Origin: Acidobacteriota bacterium
Lineage (GTDB): Bacteria; Acidobacteriota; Thermoanaerobaculia; Multivoradales; JAGPDF01
Direction: 5' to 3'
Assembly: GCA_014584695.1 (NCBI GenBank)
Contig: JACTMI010000044.1
Coordinates: 1-48,902 of the forward strand
DNA: 48,902 bases
The notes under the pieces are model-generated. The model was given only the letters and a program-made list of their open reading frames with translations, was not told where the DNA came from and did not search any database. Shown piece by piece: positions 42,125 to 48,902 of this stretch (the first letter of the stretch is position 1; every line of letters begins with the position of its first letter). The position numbers were made by a program, and so were the translations under genes.

Positions 42125-42154
42125 TTGAGACGTCCCTGGGGGAGCCGCTACAAT
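42125..42154 (+). promoter_or_regulatory. Promoter of the ferredoxin gene
   Basis: TTGAGA (42125-42130) and TACAAT (42149-42154) with an 18-bp spacer, about 50 bp before the ferredoxin ATG. Confidence 0.6.
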
Positions 42155-42204
42155 GGCCGCGAGCGTCCGGCTCCAGTGCCCGGGCGGCGAAAGGACGGAG
42201 GGGA

Positions 42205-42459
42205 ATGACTCACATCATCACCGAGCCCTGCATCGGCGTGAAGGACACGGCCTGCGTGGATGTCTGCCCGGTCGACTGCATCTACGGCAAGAACGAGGAG
42301 TGGGAGCAGCTCTACATCCACCCGGAAGAGTGCATCGATTGCGGGCTCTGCATCGACGCCTGCCCGGTCCAGGCGATCTTCCCAGCCGAGGAGGTGCCGG
42401 ACAAGTGGAAGCAGTTCACCGCCAGGAACTACGAGCACTTCGGCCTGACCGCACCCTGA
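42205..42459 (+). CDS. fdxA: 7Fe-type (3Fe-4S + 4Fe-4S) ferredoxin
   Basis: An 84-residue cytoplasmic electron carrier. The first motif is C-x7-C-x3-C-x3-C (Cys9, 17, 21, 25); the second is C-x2-C-x2-C-x3-CP. The missing Cys between the first two is the position not used by the 3Fe-4S cluster in Azotobacter FdI, so a 3Fe plus a 4Fe cluster is expected. ATG at 42205 directly after GGAGGGGA. Its partner reductase is not in the window. Confidence 0.93.
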   Translation: MTHIITEPCIGVKDTACVDVCPVDCIYGKNEEWEQLYIHPEECIDCGLCIDACPVQAIFPAEEVPDKWKQFTARNYEHFGLTAP

Positions 42460-42472
42460 GGCGGCGCGTGGC

Positions 42473-42910
42473 GTGACACTCGCCCGGGCCGTCACCCTGG
42501 CGGGCTGGAGCGCGGCCGTGTTCGGCGTGCTCGGTTTCGCCGCCAGCCTCGGCCATGGCTGGCTCGGGCTGGCAACCGGGCTCGCCCCTTTCCTCCATCC
42601 ACTTCTCGGACTGCTCGGCGCCGCCGCCGCGGTCGCCGCCAGTCGCAGAACCGAACAGATCGATCGCCAGCGCTTCGAGATCGCGACGGCGCCCGCGGTG
42701 ACTCGCGGCGAGCGGGAGCTCGCGCACCGCGAAGCGGAGCGCCAGATTCGCACCGCGACGACCGCGCTCGTCGCCGCGCCCCTGCTGCTCGGCTACTGGC
42801 TCGCCTACGAGCTGCCCGCCGGCGTGGGCCCGTGGGGACGAGCCCTGCCAGCGACCGCCCTCGCCGGCTTCGCCGTGGCTTTCTGGCTCGGACGCAAGTC
42901 GGCGGGCTGA
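42473..42910 (+). CDS. Small four-helix membrane protein, unknown
   Basis: A 145-residue protein with four hydrophobic segments (about 8-30, 35-56, 94-110, 123-139) and a polar helix (residues 58-92, Arg/Glu-rich) between the second and third. The GTG start at 42473 lies 13 bp after the ferredoxin stop, so they may be co-transcribed. I do not recognise the family. A short CCCGC/GCGGG hairpin (42961-42975) lies between it and the convergent phzF-like gene, over that gene's stop codon. Confidence 0.6.
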   Translation: MTLARAVTLAGWSAAVFGVLGFAASLGHGWLGLATGLAPFLHPLLGLLGAAAAVAASRRTEQIDRQRFEIATAPAVTRGERELAHREAERQIRTATTALVAAPLLLGYWLAYELPAGVGPWGRALPATALAGFAVAFWLGRKSAG

Positions 42911-42966
42911 GCTCCCCGTGGACACGACCCCGAAGTCGATCCGCCGCCCCCGCCGCTGCGCCCGCT

Positions 42967-43788
42967 TCAAGCGGGGGCTTCGGCGGCCGGGGTGAGCTGG
43001 GCGACGAACACCGTCACCGCCCGGCCCGCCAGCACCACGCGGCGTCGATCCGGCTCGTGCCGGACCCGCACCACCCCGCCGCGCCGGGAGGCCTGGAATC
43101 CGGTCAGCTGCCGTCGCCCGAGGCGCTCCGCCCAGTAGGGCGCCAGGCCGCAATGGGCCGAGCCGGTGACCGGATCCTCCGCGATGCCCACCGCCGGCGC
43201 GAAGAAGCGCGAGACGAAATCGTGGGGCGCGCCTTCGTCCGCGCGCGCGGTGACCGTGACGCCGCGCGCGCCCACGGCCGCGAGCGCGGTGAAGTCGGGC
43301 GCGAGGGCGCGCACTGCTCCTTCGGTGGCGAGCTCGACCAGCAGGTCCTCGCCCGCGATGGCGGTGGCGATCGGGCGCGAGCCCAGCGCCTCGGCGAGCC
43401 CGTCGGGAGGTGCGCAGGCCTCCGGCGAACGCTCCGGGAAGTCGAGCTCGATCCAATCGCCGGCCCGCGTCGCCGTCAGGATGCCGCTGCGGGTAGCGAA
43501 TCGGATCGAGCTCGCGGCGTCGCTCTGCCCCGTCTCCCAGAGCGCGTGCGCCGAAGCCAGCGTCGCGTGACCGCACAGCGAGACCTCGACCGCGGGCGTG
43601 AACCAGCGCAATCGCCAGATCTCGTCCGATTCCGGCCACAGGAAGGCGGTCTCCGAGAGGTTCATCTCGGCGGCGAGCGCGCGCATCCACTCCTCGGGCC
43701 GGGGGCCATCGAGCAGACAGACCGCCGCCGGGTTGCCGCGGAACGGTCCGTCCGCGAACGCGTCGATCGTGAACAACGGGGTCGCCAT
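42967..43788 (-). CDS. PhzF-family isomerase
   Basis: A 273-residue protein of the PhzF/diaminopimelate-epimerase fold. Motifs: IDAFADGPFRGNPAAV at the start, MNLSETAFL with catalytic Glu46, CGHATLASA, and EDPVTGSAHCGLAPYW in the second half. There is no phenazine cluster here, so it is one of the many PhzF-like proteins of unknown substrate. ATG at 43788 directly after GGAGGGAGG. The LhgO-like gene ends 15 bp upstream on the same strand, so they are an operon. Confidence 0.92.
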   Translation of the reverse strand: MATPLFTIDAFADGPFRGNPAAVCLLDGPRPEEWMRALAAEMNLSETAFLWPESDEIWRLRWFTPAVEVSLCGHATLASAHALWETGQSDAASSIRFATRSGILTATRAGDWIELDFPERSPEACAPPDGLAEALGSRPIATAIAGEDLLVELATEGAVRALAPDFTALAAVGARGVTVTARADEGAPHDFVSRFFAPAVGIAEDPVTGSAHCGLAPYWAERLGRRQLTGFQASRRGGVVRVRHEPDRRRVVLAGRAVTVFVAQLTPAAEAPA

Positions 43789-43803
43789 CCTCCCTCCCTC
43801 CGT

Positions 43804-45012
43804 TCAGGCCTCGCCGGCCCGCCGGTGCCCGGCGCGCGCCGCGATCCGGGCGGCGATCGCGAGCGCCGCGGTCGCGGCGGGTGACGGTGCGTTCAGCACG
43901 TGGATCATCCCCTCACCTTCGGCGAAAACGAAATCGTCCACCAATCGGCCCGCGCGGTCCAGCGCCTGCGCGCGCACGCCGCAGCCGGCGCGCACCAGAT
44001 CGGCTTCGCCCACCGCCGGCACCAGGCGACGCAGCTCCGCCACGAAGCGGCGCCGGCTGAAAGCGCGGCGGTACTCGGCCCACCCGACGCGAGCGTATCG
44101 CGGCGCCATGCGCCAGAAGCCAGGATAGCCGAGTGTCGCCGCGGCGTCGCGCGCCGAGAACGAGAACCTGGAGTAGCCGGCCCGCTTCCAGGCCAGCACG
44201 GCGTTCGGACCCGCCTCGACCTCGCCATCGACCCGGCGGGTGAAATGAACGCCGAGGAAGGGCAGCTCGGGGTCGGGCACCGGGTAGACCAGGTGGCGCA
44301 CCAGCGCTCGGGCGGACGGTGCGAGGCGAAAGTAGTCGCCGCGAAAGGGGACGATCCGAACCGACGGTGCCAGCCCCGCTCGCCGCGCCACGCGGTCGCT
44401 TTCGAGACCGGCGCAGGCGATCAGGAGTTGCGCCGCCACCGCGCCTCGGCTGGTCTCGATGACGACCCGCCCGGGCGCGGCGCGGATCCGCCCCGCCCGG
44501 GCGTCGAGCCACACCTGGCCGCCAGCGGCGATCAGGTCGTCGTGGAGCGCCCGTGCGACCGCGCGATAGTCGACGATGCCGGTCTGCGGCACGTACAACC
44601 CCGCCGTGCCGGCGGCGCCCGGCTCGTGGCGTGCGAGATCCGTGCGATCGAGCCGCTCGAGCCCGGAGAGCCCGTTGGCACGCCCTCGTCGCTCGAGCTC
44701 CTCGAGCGCGGGCAACTCGCGCTCTTCGACCGCGACGACCACCTTGCCGCAGCGCTCGTGCGCGATGCCGTGCTCCGCGGCGTAGGCGAAGAGCGCCTCT
44801 CGCCCCGCGGCGCAGAGGGCGGCCTTGTCCGATCCCGGCCGGTAGTAGAGCCCCGAGTGCACGACGCCGCTGTTGCGGCCGGTTTGATGTTCGGCGATTC
44901 CGCGCTCGGTCTCGAGCACGAGCACCTTCGCCCGGCGCTCGACGGCGAAAGCGCGGGCGGTCGCCAACCCGACGATGCCCGCGCCGATGACGACGACGTC
45001 CGCGCCCCCCAC
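43804..45012 (-). CDS. lhgO: L-2-hydroxyglutarate oxidase-like FAD-dependent oxidoreductase
   Basis: A 402-residue DAO-family flavoprotein. FAD-binding GAGIVG is at residues 10-15 (DVVVIGAGIVGLATA), followed by VVHSGLYYRPGSDKA, GIVDYRAVARAL and RGDYFRL, all typical of LhgO, which oxidises L-2-hydroxyglutarate to 2-oxoglutarate and feeds electrons to quinone. I chose GTG at 45012 with GAGGA nine bases upstream; an ATG at 45066 would add 18 residues before the FAD strand. It is transcribed before the phzF-like gene and is divergent from bactofilin. Confidence 0.88.
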   Translation of the reverse strand: MGGADVVVIGAGIVGLATARAFAVERRAKVLVLETERGIAEHQTGRNSGVVHSGLYYRPGSDKAALCAAGREALFAYAAEHGIAHERCGKVVVAVEERELPALEELERRGRANGLSGLERLDRTDLARHEPGAAGTAGLYVPQTGIVDYRAVARALHDDLIAAGGQVWLDARAGRIRAAPGRVVIETSRGAVAAQLLIACAGLESDRVARRAGLAPSVRIVPFRGDYFRLAPSARALVRHLVYPVPDPELPFLGVHFTRRVDGEVEAGPNAVLAWKRAGYSRFSFSARDAAATLGYPGFWRMAPRYARVGWAEYRRAFSRRRFVAELRRLVPAVGEADLVRAGCGVRAQALDRAGRLVDDFVFAEGEGMIHVLNAPSPAATAALAIAARIAARAGHRRAGEA

Positions 45013-45057
45013 GGCTCGCCATCCTCGCACGCCCACCAGCTCGAATGCACTGCTCCA

Positions 45058-45088
45058 TTGCGGCATTGGCGGCCGGAAGTCGTACACT
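45058..45088 (+). promoter_or_regulatory. Possible bactofilin promoter
   Basis: TTGCGG (45058-45063) and TACACT (45083-45088) are 19 bp apart, about 60 bp before the ATG. It is a modest match. Confidence 0.35.
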
Positions 45089-45147
45089 CCCGGACCACGG
45101 ACCCGCGGCTCGACGCGGGCACGGTAAGCCGCGCCGAGGAGGTGGCC

Positions 45148-45648
45148 ATGTGGAAGCGAGACAACGAAACGGCGCCAGCGGGATCGGCGCCATCGCCGGC
45201 GCCCGCGTTCAGGAACGATCCCGAGCCCCCTCCCGCGCGGGGCGGCGAAGCGGGCGGCCGCGCGGTCATCGGGCCGTCGATCCAGGTCAAGGGCGAGCTC
45301 ACGGGCAGCGAGGACTTGCTGATCGAGGGCCGGGTCGAGGGCAAGATCGGGCTGGCGCAGAACGCCCTGACGGTCGGCACCAAGGGGCGGGTCACGGCCT
45401 CGGTCCACGCGCGGGCCATCCACGTCGAGGGCGAGGTCGAAGGCGACCTGACCGCGGAAGAGCTGATCCTGCTGCGCAAGAGCGCGCGGGTGCGCGGCGA
45501 CCTCACGGCGCCCCGGGTGGTGATCGAGGACGGCGCGCGCTTCAAGGGCGCCATCGACATGGAGGCGAAGAAGGGCGCTCCGGCCACCCCGCGGCCGGCG
45601 CCGGTGGCCGAAGCGAAGTCTGCGGAGACGCCCGCCAAGCTCGCGTGA
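45148..45648 (+). CDS. Bactofilin
   Basis: A 166-residue cytoskeletal protein of the bactofilin (DUF583) family. The central beta-helix (about residues 38-140) shows the regular hydrophobic/Gly ladder: SIQVKGELTGSEDLLIEGRV, GKIG, LTVGTKGRVTA, IHVEGEVEGDLTA and VRGDLTAPRVVIEDGARFKG. The disordered ends are Pro/Ala-rich. It polymerises without nucleotide and organises cell shape or envelope enzymes. ATG at 45148 with GAGGAGG upstream. It is followed after 7 bp by a methyltransferase-fold gene. Confidence 0.95.
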   Translation: MWKRDNETAPAGSAPSPAPAFRNDPEPPPARGGEAGGRAVIGPSIQVKGELTGSEDLLIEGRVEGKIGLAQNALTVGTKGRVTASVHARAIHVEGEVEGDLTAEELILLRKSARVRGDLTAPRVVIEDGARFKGAIDMEAKKGAPATPRPAPVAEAKSAETPAKLA

Positions 45649-45655
45649 GCGGCCC

Positions 45656-46375
45656 ATGAGCTGGCTGTACAGCCGTCGGCGGGCGGAGGCGGAACCGGCT
45701 CCGGCGCCACCCCCGCCGGCGCCCGAGCGGCACGCCGCGCCCGGGCTCCTGGAGGCCCTGGCGCGACTCGACAGCCGCCCGCGCCGCATTCTCGACCTCG
45801 GCCCGCCGCTGCGCGCCAACGTCGCCCGCCTGGCGCGCCTGACTCCGCGGCTGGCGATCGCCGACCTGCGCGCCGAGCTCACCGACGGCCTCGCACCAGC
45901 CGCGGCGGTGGATCAGGTCTTCACCCTGCTGCCGCCCGGCGGCGCGGCCGAGCCCTACGAGCTCGTGCTCGCGTGGGACCTGTTGGACCACCTGGGCCGC
46001 GAGACGCTTCCCCGCTTCGCCGCGCTGCTCGCTCCCCGCTGCGCCGAGCGGTGTCAGCTCCACGCGCTGCTCGCCACCGGCAAGGCGATGCCCGCGCTGC
46101 CCCGCCGTTTTCGGATCCTGGACGACGACACCCTCGAGCAGGAGACTTCGTCGGCCGAGGAGGTCCCGGCGCCACGCCTCCAGCCCGGCGAGCTGGACCG
46201 CCTGCTGCCCGGCTTCGTAGTGGAGAAGAGCCGCCTGCTGGCCTACGGCGCGCAAGAGGTCGTGCTCGCCCGCACCGACCACGCCGAGACACCGATCACG
46301 CGCGTCGCGCCGGTTCCTCGTTCTCAGCGGCGCACGCTGCCGCGCGGCCGGCAGCCGCTGCCGGGGCGCTCCTAG
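45656..46375 (+). CDS. Methyltransferase-fold protein, probably degenerate
   Basis: A 239-residue protein. It has a Rossmann-like pattern: RRILDLGPPLRANVARL in place of motif I, LAIADL as strand 2, and LVLAWDLLDHLGRETLPRF as the motif IV region. The glycine-rich SAM loop is not standard (LGPPLRAN), so activity is doubtful. The N-terminus is Pro/Ala-rich and the C-terminus is basic and disordered. ATG at 45656, 7 bp after bactofilin, so they are coupled. No family name is justified. Confidence 0.7.
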   Translation: MSWLYSRRRAEAEPAPAPPPPAPERHAAPGLLEALARLDSRPRRILDLGPPLRANVARLARLTPRLAIADLRAELTDGLAPAAAVDQVFTLLPPGGAAEPYELVLAWDLLDHLGRETLPRFAALLAPRCAERCQLHALLATGKAMPALPRRFRILDDDTLEQETSSAEEVPAPRLQPGELDRLLPGFVVEKSRLLAYGAQEVVLARTDHAETPITRVAPVPRSQRRTLPRGRQPLPGRS

Positions 46376-46406
46376 CCTGAACTTCTCACCAGCCTTCTAC
46401 CGCGGG

Positions 46407-47465
46407 TCAGGTCGCGGCGGAAGCGGCGCCGAGCCGCGCCTCTTCGGCGTGCAGCTCGGCGACTTTGGCGCGGATCTTCTGGTGGAGCTCGGCGGCGCAG
46501 AACTCCTCGGCGCGCCGGATGGCGCTGCGGACCGCTTTCGCGTTCGAGCGGCCGTGAGCGATGAAGCAGCCCCCCTCGACGCCGAGCAGGGGCACGGCGC
46601 CGAACTCCGTGTAGTCGGTACGGCGCTTGAAGTTGACGAACGCCGGCCGCGCGAGCCAGCCGCCGATCCGCGTCCTGGGATCGCGCAGCAGCTCCTCCCG
46701 CATCATTCCCACGATCAGCTCGGCCATCGACTCGGCCGCCTTGAGCAGGACGTTGCCGACGAAGCCGTCGCAGACCACCACGTCGGCGTCGCCGCTGAAG
46801 ACGTCGTGTCCCTCGACGTTGCCGACGAAGTTGAGCCCCGTGTTGGCGAGCGCCTGGAACGCTTCGCGGGTCAGCTCGGTGCCCTTGCCGGCCTCCTCGC
46901 CGATCGACAGCAGCCCGATCCGCGGCCGGCTGGTGCCGACGACCTCCTGGGCGTAAAAATGCCCCATCACTGCGAACTGGCGCAGGTGCTCGGGGCGCGA
47001 CTCCACGTTGGCGCCGACGTCCAGCACCACGGTGCGACCGTGGCGGTTGGGGAAGGTGGCCGCCAGAGCGGGCCGGTCGACTCCGGGAATGGCGCCGATC
47101 CAGAGCTTGGCCGCCACCATCGCCGCGCCGGTGTGCCCCGCCGAAACCATCGCCTGCGCTTCTCCGGCGCGGACCAGCTCGGCGCATCGCGCCACCGAGG
47201 ACTGCCGCTTCTTGCGCACCGCCGTCGCCGATTCGTCCATGGCGACGACCTCGTCGGCATGGACGATCTCCATCCGGCGCGGCAGCGCACCGAGCTTGGC
47301 GACCTCGCGCTCCAGGCGCTCCCGTCGGCCGACCAGGAGAATGTGAGAGCCGTCCTCCGCCGCCTGCCAAGCCCCTTGGACCACCGCCCGCGGCGCGAAG
47401 TCCCCCCCCATCGCGTCGACCGCGATACGGATGCGACCCGGAGACGACGTCGGGGCTCGACTCAA
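46407..47465 (-). CDS. plsX: Phosphate acyltransferase PlsX
   Basis: A 352-residue enzyme converting acyl-ACP to acyl-phosphate, the first step of phospholipid synthesis in the PlsX/PlsY route. Motifs: IAVDAMGGDFAP at the start, SAGHTGAAM, ATFPNRHGRTVVLDVGAN, GLLSIGEEAGKGTEL and VVVCDGFVGNVLLKAAE. The TTG start at 47465 has GAGG five bases upstream, and the conserved MGGD lies 17 residues in, so this start fits. It lies 25 bp downstream of rpmF; rpmF-plsX is a classic pair. Confidence 0.95.
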   Translation of the reverse strand: MSRAPTSSPGRIRIAVDAMGGDFAPRAVVQGAWQAAEDGSHILLVGRRERLEREVAKLGALPRRMEIVHADEVVAMDESATAVRKKRQSSVARCAELVRAGEAQAMVSAGHTGAAMVAAKLWIGAIPGVDRPALAATFPNRHGRTVVLDVGANVESRPEHLRQFAVMGHFYAQEVVGTSRPRIGLLSIGEEAGKGTELTREAFQALANTGLNFVGNVEGHDVFSGDADVVVCDGFVGNVLLKAAESMAELIVGMMREELLRDPRTRIGGWLARPAFVNFKRRTDYTEFGAVPLLGVEGGCFIAHGRSNAKAVRSAIRRAEEFCAAELHQKIRAKVAELHAEEARLGAASAAT

Positions 47466-47490
47466 CGGAACCTCGACGGGGCTGCGGGGG

Positions 47491-47676
47491 TCAGACCGTG
47501 GACTGGACGTCGATGACTTCGCGGCCCTTGTAGCTGCCGCAGCTCGGGCAGGCGCGATGCGCCAGCTTGCGCTCGCCGCAGCTCGGACAGAGCGAGCTGC
47601 CGGGAGCCACCAGAGCGTCGTGAGCCCGCCGCTTGTCGCGCCGGGCCTTGGAGTGGCGTCGCTTGGGATTGGGCAT
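47491..47676 (-). CDS. rpmF: 50S ribosomal protein L32
   Basis: A 61-residue ribosomal protein starting [20 protein letters not shown], the L32 signature, with two CPSC pairs ([10 protein letters not shown] and CPSCGSYKG), so it is the zinc-binding type. ATG at 47676 with AGAGGA upstream. It sits between yceD and plsX on the same strand. Confidence 0.97.
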   Translation of the reverse strand: MPNPKRRHSKARRDKRRAHDALVAPGSSLCPSCGERKLAHRACPSCGSYKGREVIDVQSTV

Positions 47677-47700
47677 CGTCGAATCCTCTTCCTTCGCAGG

Positions 47701-48288
47701 TCATTCGCCGGCCCGCGAGCCGGTCAGCTTCGATCGCAGCTCCGCGAGCCCACCCCACCGGGGATCGGCCGCGGGCGCCGGGCAGTCGCACGGCCCTGCG
47801 TTCCAGTTCTTGCCACAGCGCGGGCAGAGCCCGGCGCAGTCCTCCCGGCAGAGGGGATACGCGGGCAGGTTGAGCTGCACCTGCTCTTCGACCACCGGCG
47901 CGGTGTCGAGCGTCCCGTCAACGACCTCCAGGACGCCGAAGTCCTCTTCGGTCAGCTGGCGTTCCCCGCCGTCGGCAGCGTTCCGCTCCGCCTTCCGCGG
48001 CCGCTCCGGCCGCCCCTGCCGCTCCGATCGCGCGCGCACGATCAGCAGCTCGAAACCGCTCTCCACCTCGCCCTCGACCGGCGCCAGGCAGCGCGCGCAA
48101 GGCACCGTCTGCCGGTAGCTCAACCGCGCGGTCAGCCGGAAGTTGGGCGACACTGGCTCGAGCGTGCCGTGCAGCTCGATCGGCGAAAACCCCACGCCGT
48201 CTTCGAACGCCGGCTGGGCGGCGCGGATCGCGACCGTTTCCTGCCAGACGAAAGGCTCGAAGCGGGCGGAATCCAGGCGGATCTTCAT
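47701..48288 (-). CDS. yceD: YceD/DUF177 family protein
   Basis: A 195-residue protein of the YceD (DUF177) family, linked in other bacteria to 23S rRNA accumulation and nearly always upstream of rpmF. It has LHGTLEPVSPNFRLTARLSY, CARCLAP in the middle, an acidic stretch and a Cys-rich end (CREDCAGLCPRCGKNW). Four Cys there could bind zinc. ATG at 48288 with GGAGGGG upstream; the frame extends 19 codons further but without a ribosome site. It is first in the yceD-rpmF-plsX operon. Confidence 0.93.
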   Translation of the reverse strand: MKIRLDSARFEPFVWQETVAIRAAQPAFEDGVGFSPIELHGTLEPVSPNFRLTARLSYRQTVPCARCLAPVEGEVESGFELLIVRARSERQGRPERPRKAERNAADGGERQLTEEDFGVLEVVDGTLDTAPVVEEQVQLNLPAYPLCREDCAGLCPRCGKNWNAGPCDCPAPAADPRWGGLAELRSKLTGSRAGE

Positions 48289-48318
48289 CCTTCGAGCCCC
48301 TCCGAAGGGCCGCGGAAG

Positions 48319-48345
48319 GGTATCGGATTTCCGAAGAGGGGTCAA
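48319..48345 (-). promoter_or_regulatory. Possible promoter of yceD-rpmF-plsX
   Basis: TTGACC (48340-48345) and GATACC (48319-48324) on the minus strand are 15 bp apart, 31 bp before the yceD ATG. The spacer contains the palindrome TCGGA-TT-TCCGA (48323-48334), a possible operator. The spacing is short. Confidence 0.4.
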
Positions 48346-48902
48346 CGCGCGGTGGGTTGCCGGGTGTACGTCACGAGATTGAGGGGCTGGGAAGCGCGTC
48401 GGCGGGGACTGAGTTGTTGGCGACAGACCACCAGCTCGGCGAAACCTGAGTCAAGCGCTGTCGTCCGCCCGAGCGGATGGCTCGGCGATTCTCGAACTCG
48501 TCTTCTCCAGTCAGTACCGCCACCGCCGCAGCGCCGTCCCGCCCTCGGCCCCTTTCGCGATGACGAAGGCCTCCGGACGGGACGCGATGCCTCTCACGCC
48601 CTGCTTCAATCGAGTCTCAGCATGCACTCGCCGATCTTACGGATCCTGGTGAGCTTGGCCGCTACCACCGTCGGTAGCGTCGGACCGGCCCTCGGATCGC
48701 GTCCCCGCAGCGCAGCGCGAGGGGCCCCGCGCCGCCAGAAAAGAAATCCAGAGACCGCGGGGTGTCGCGGGCGCGAGGAGACCCGAGCCGAGGGCCGGTT
48801 CGACGCGGCGGCCGCCGACTTCCGTTCCCGTAACCTCGCGCGAGGGCCTCGTTTGTGGCCTGCGCCGCGCCGGGACGTGGCTCGCGCCGGCTCTCCTCGC
48901 GC
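48346..48902. other. About 560 bp without a recognised gene; several inverted repeats
   Basis: No recognisable protein is encoded in this end region. On the minus strand a frame open to the window edge ends at 48606, and a 38-codon frame (48511-48627) overlaps it in another phase; neither looks like a known protein. Inverted repeats cluster at 48661-48678 (GCTACC / GGTAGC, 6-nt loop), 48684-48695 with 48788-48799 (ACCGGCCCTCGG / CCGAGGGCCGGT, perfect) and, nested inside, 48703-48708 with 48757-48762 (CCCCGC / GCGGGG). This could be a structured RNA, a decayed gene or a long leader; I cannot tell. Confidence 0.5.

Noticed and set aside
42967-43788. Phenazine biosynthesis
   Set aside because: Only a PhzF-like isomerase is present; no other phenazine gene lies nearby, and most PhzF homologues are unrelated to phenazines.

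Overview
The window is a high-GC chromosomal segment with tightly packed genes, many GTG and TTG starts, and Gram-negative envelope features (an outer-membrane beta-barrel, multihaem cytochromes, bactofilin, PlsX). The gene mix best fits an uncultured or little-studied Acidobacteriota, perhaps near Thermoanaerobaculia. It includes an MtrB/PioB porin with a DmsE-type decahaem cytochrome, an IPTL-CTERM-like protein, a C-terminal GFESG-type secreted protein, a winged-helix/beta-propeller regulator, HMG-CoA reductase and PhaR/phasins. This placement is inference from gene content only; there is no rRNA here.

Layout. 1-4.7 kb (mostly minus strand): a tandem repeat, a secreted protein with three GWALD repeats, a sigma factor/HDAC-like deacetylase pair, an array of tandem hairpins and an amidohydrolase. 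4.8-7 kb: rpmG, tRNA-Val, tRNA-Asp, superoxide dismutase, a CAT-anticodon tRNA and a small sorted surface protein. 7.1-14.3 kb: an operon tilS-ftsH-folP-cdaA-cdaR(ybbR)-glmM, in which four junctions are 4-nt NTGA overlaps, one each with TTG, GTG, ATG and CTG. 14.5-20.9 kb (minus): pdxJ, an NtrC-type response regulator with a small hypothetical protein, a secreted subtilisin, fhs and a universal stress protein.

20.9-28.2 kb is a divergent electron-transfer locus. A decahaem cytochrome plus MtrB-like porin (minus) faces a monohaem cytochrome, a three-TM NapC/NirT-like hexahaem protein with a CX3CH first haem site, and an 11-haem/cytochrome-b fusion (plus). Together they carry 28 c-type haem sites and read as a quinone-to-outside (or reverse) electron conduit.

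28.3-39.2 kb: a CadC-like one-component regulator, a secreted repeat protein, an AmpG-like transporter, a small trypsin-like peptidase, a MITE-like element sitting exactly on the stop codon of purA, purA, HMG-CoA reductase with an extra N-terminal domain, a WS/DGAT acyltransferase and a methyltransferase whose stop codon lies in a 26-bp tandem repeat. 39.3-42 kb (minus): a storage-granule operon phaR-phasin-phasin-patatin. Its promoter carries three palindromic operators with centres exactly 30 bp apart, one of them inside the -35/-10 spacer. 42.1-48.3 kb: a 7Fe ferredoxin, a small membrane protein, a PhzF-like isomerase, an LhgO-like oxidase, bactofilin with a methyltransferase-fold protein, and yceD-rpmF-plsX. 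The last ~560 bp hold no recognisable gene but several inverted repeats.
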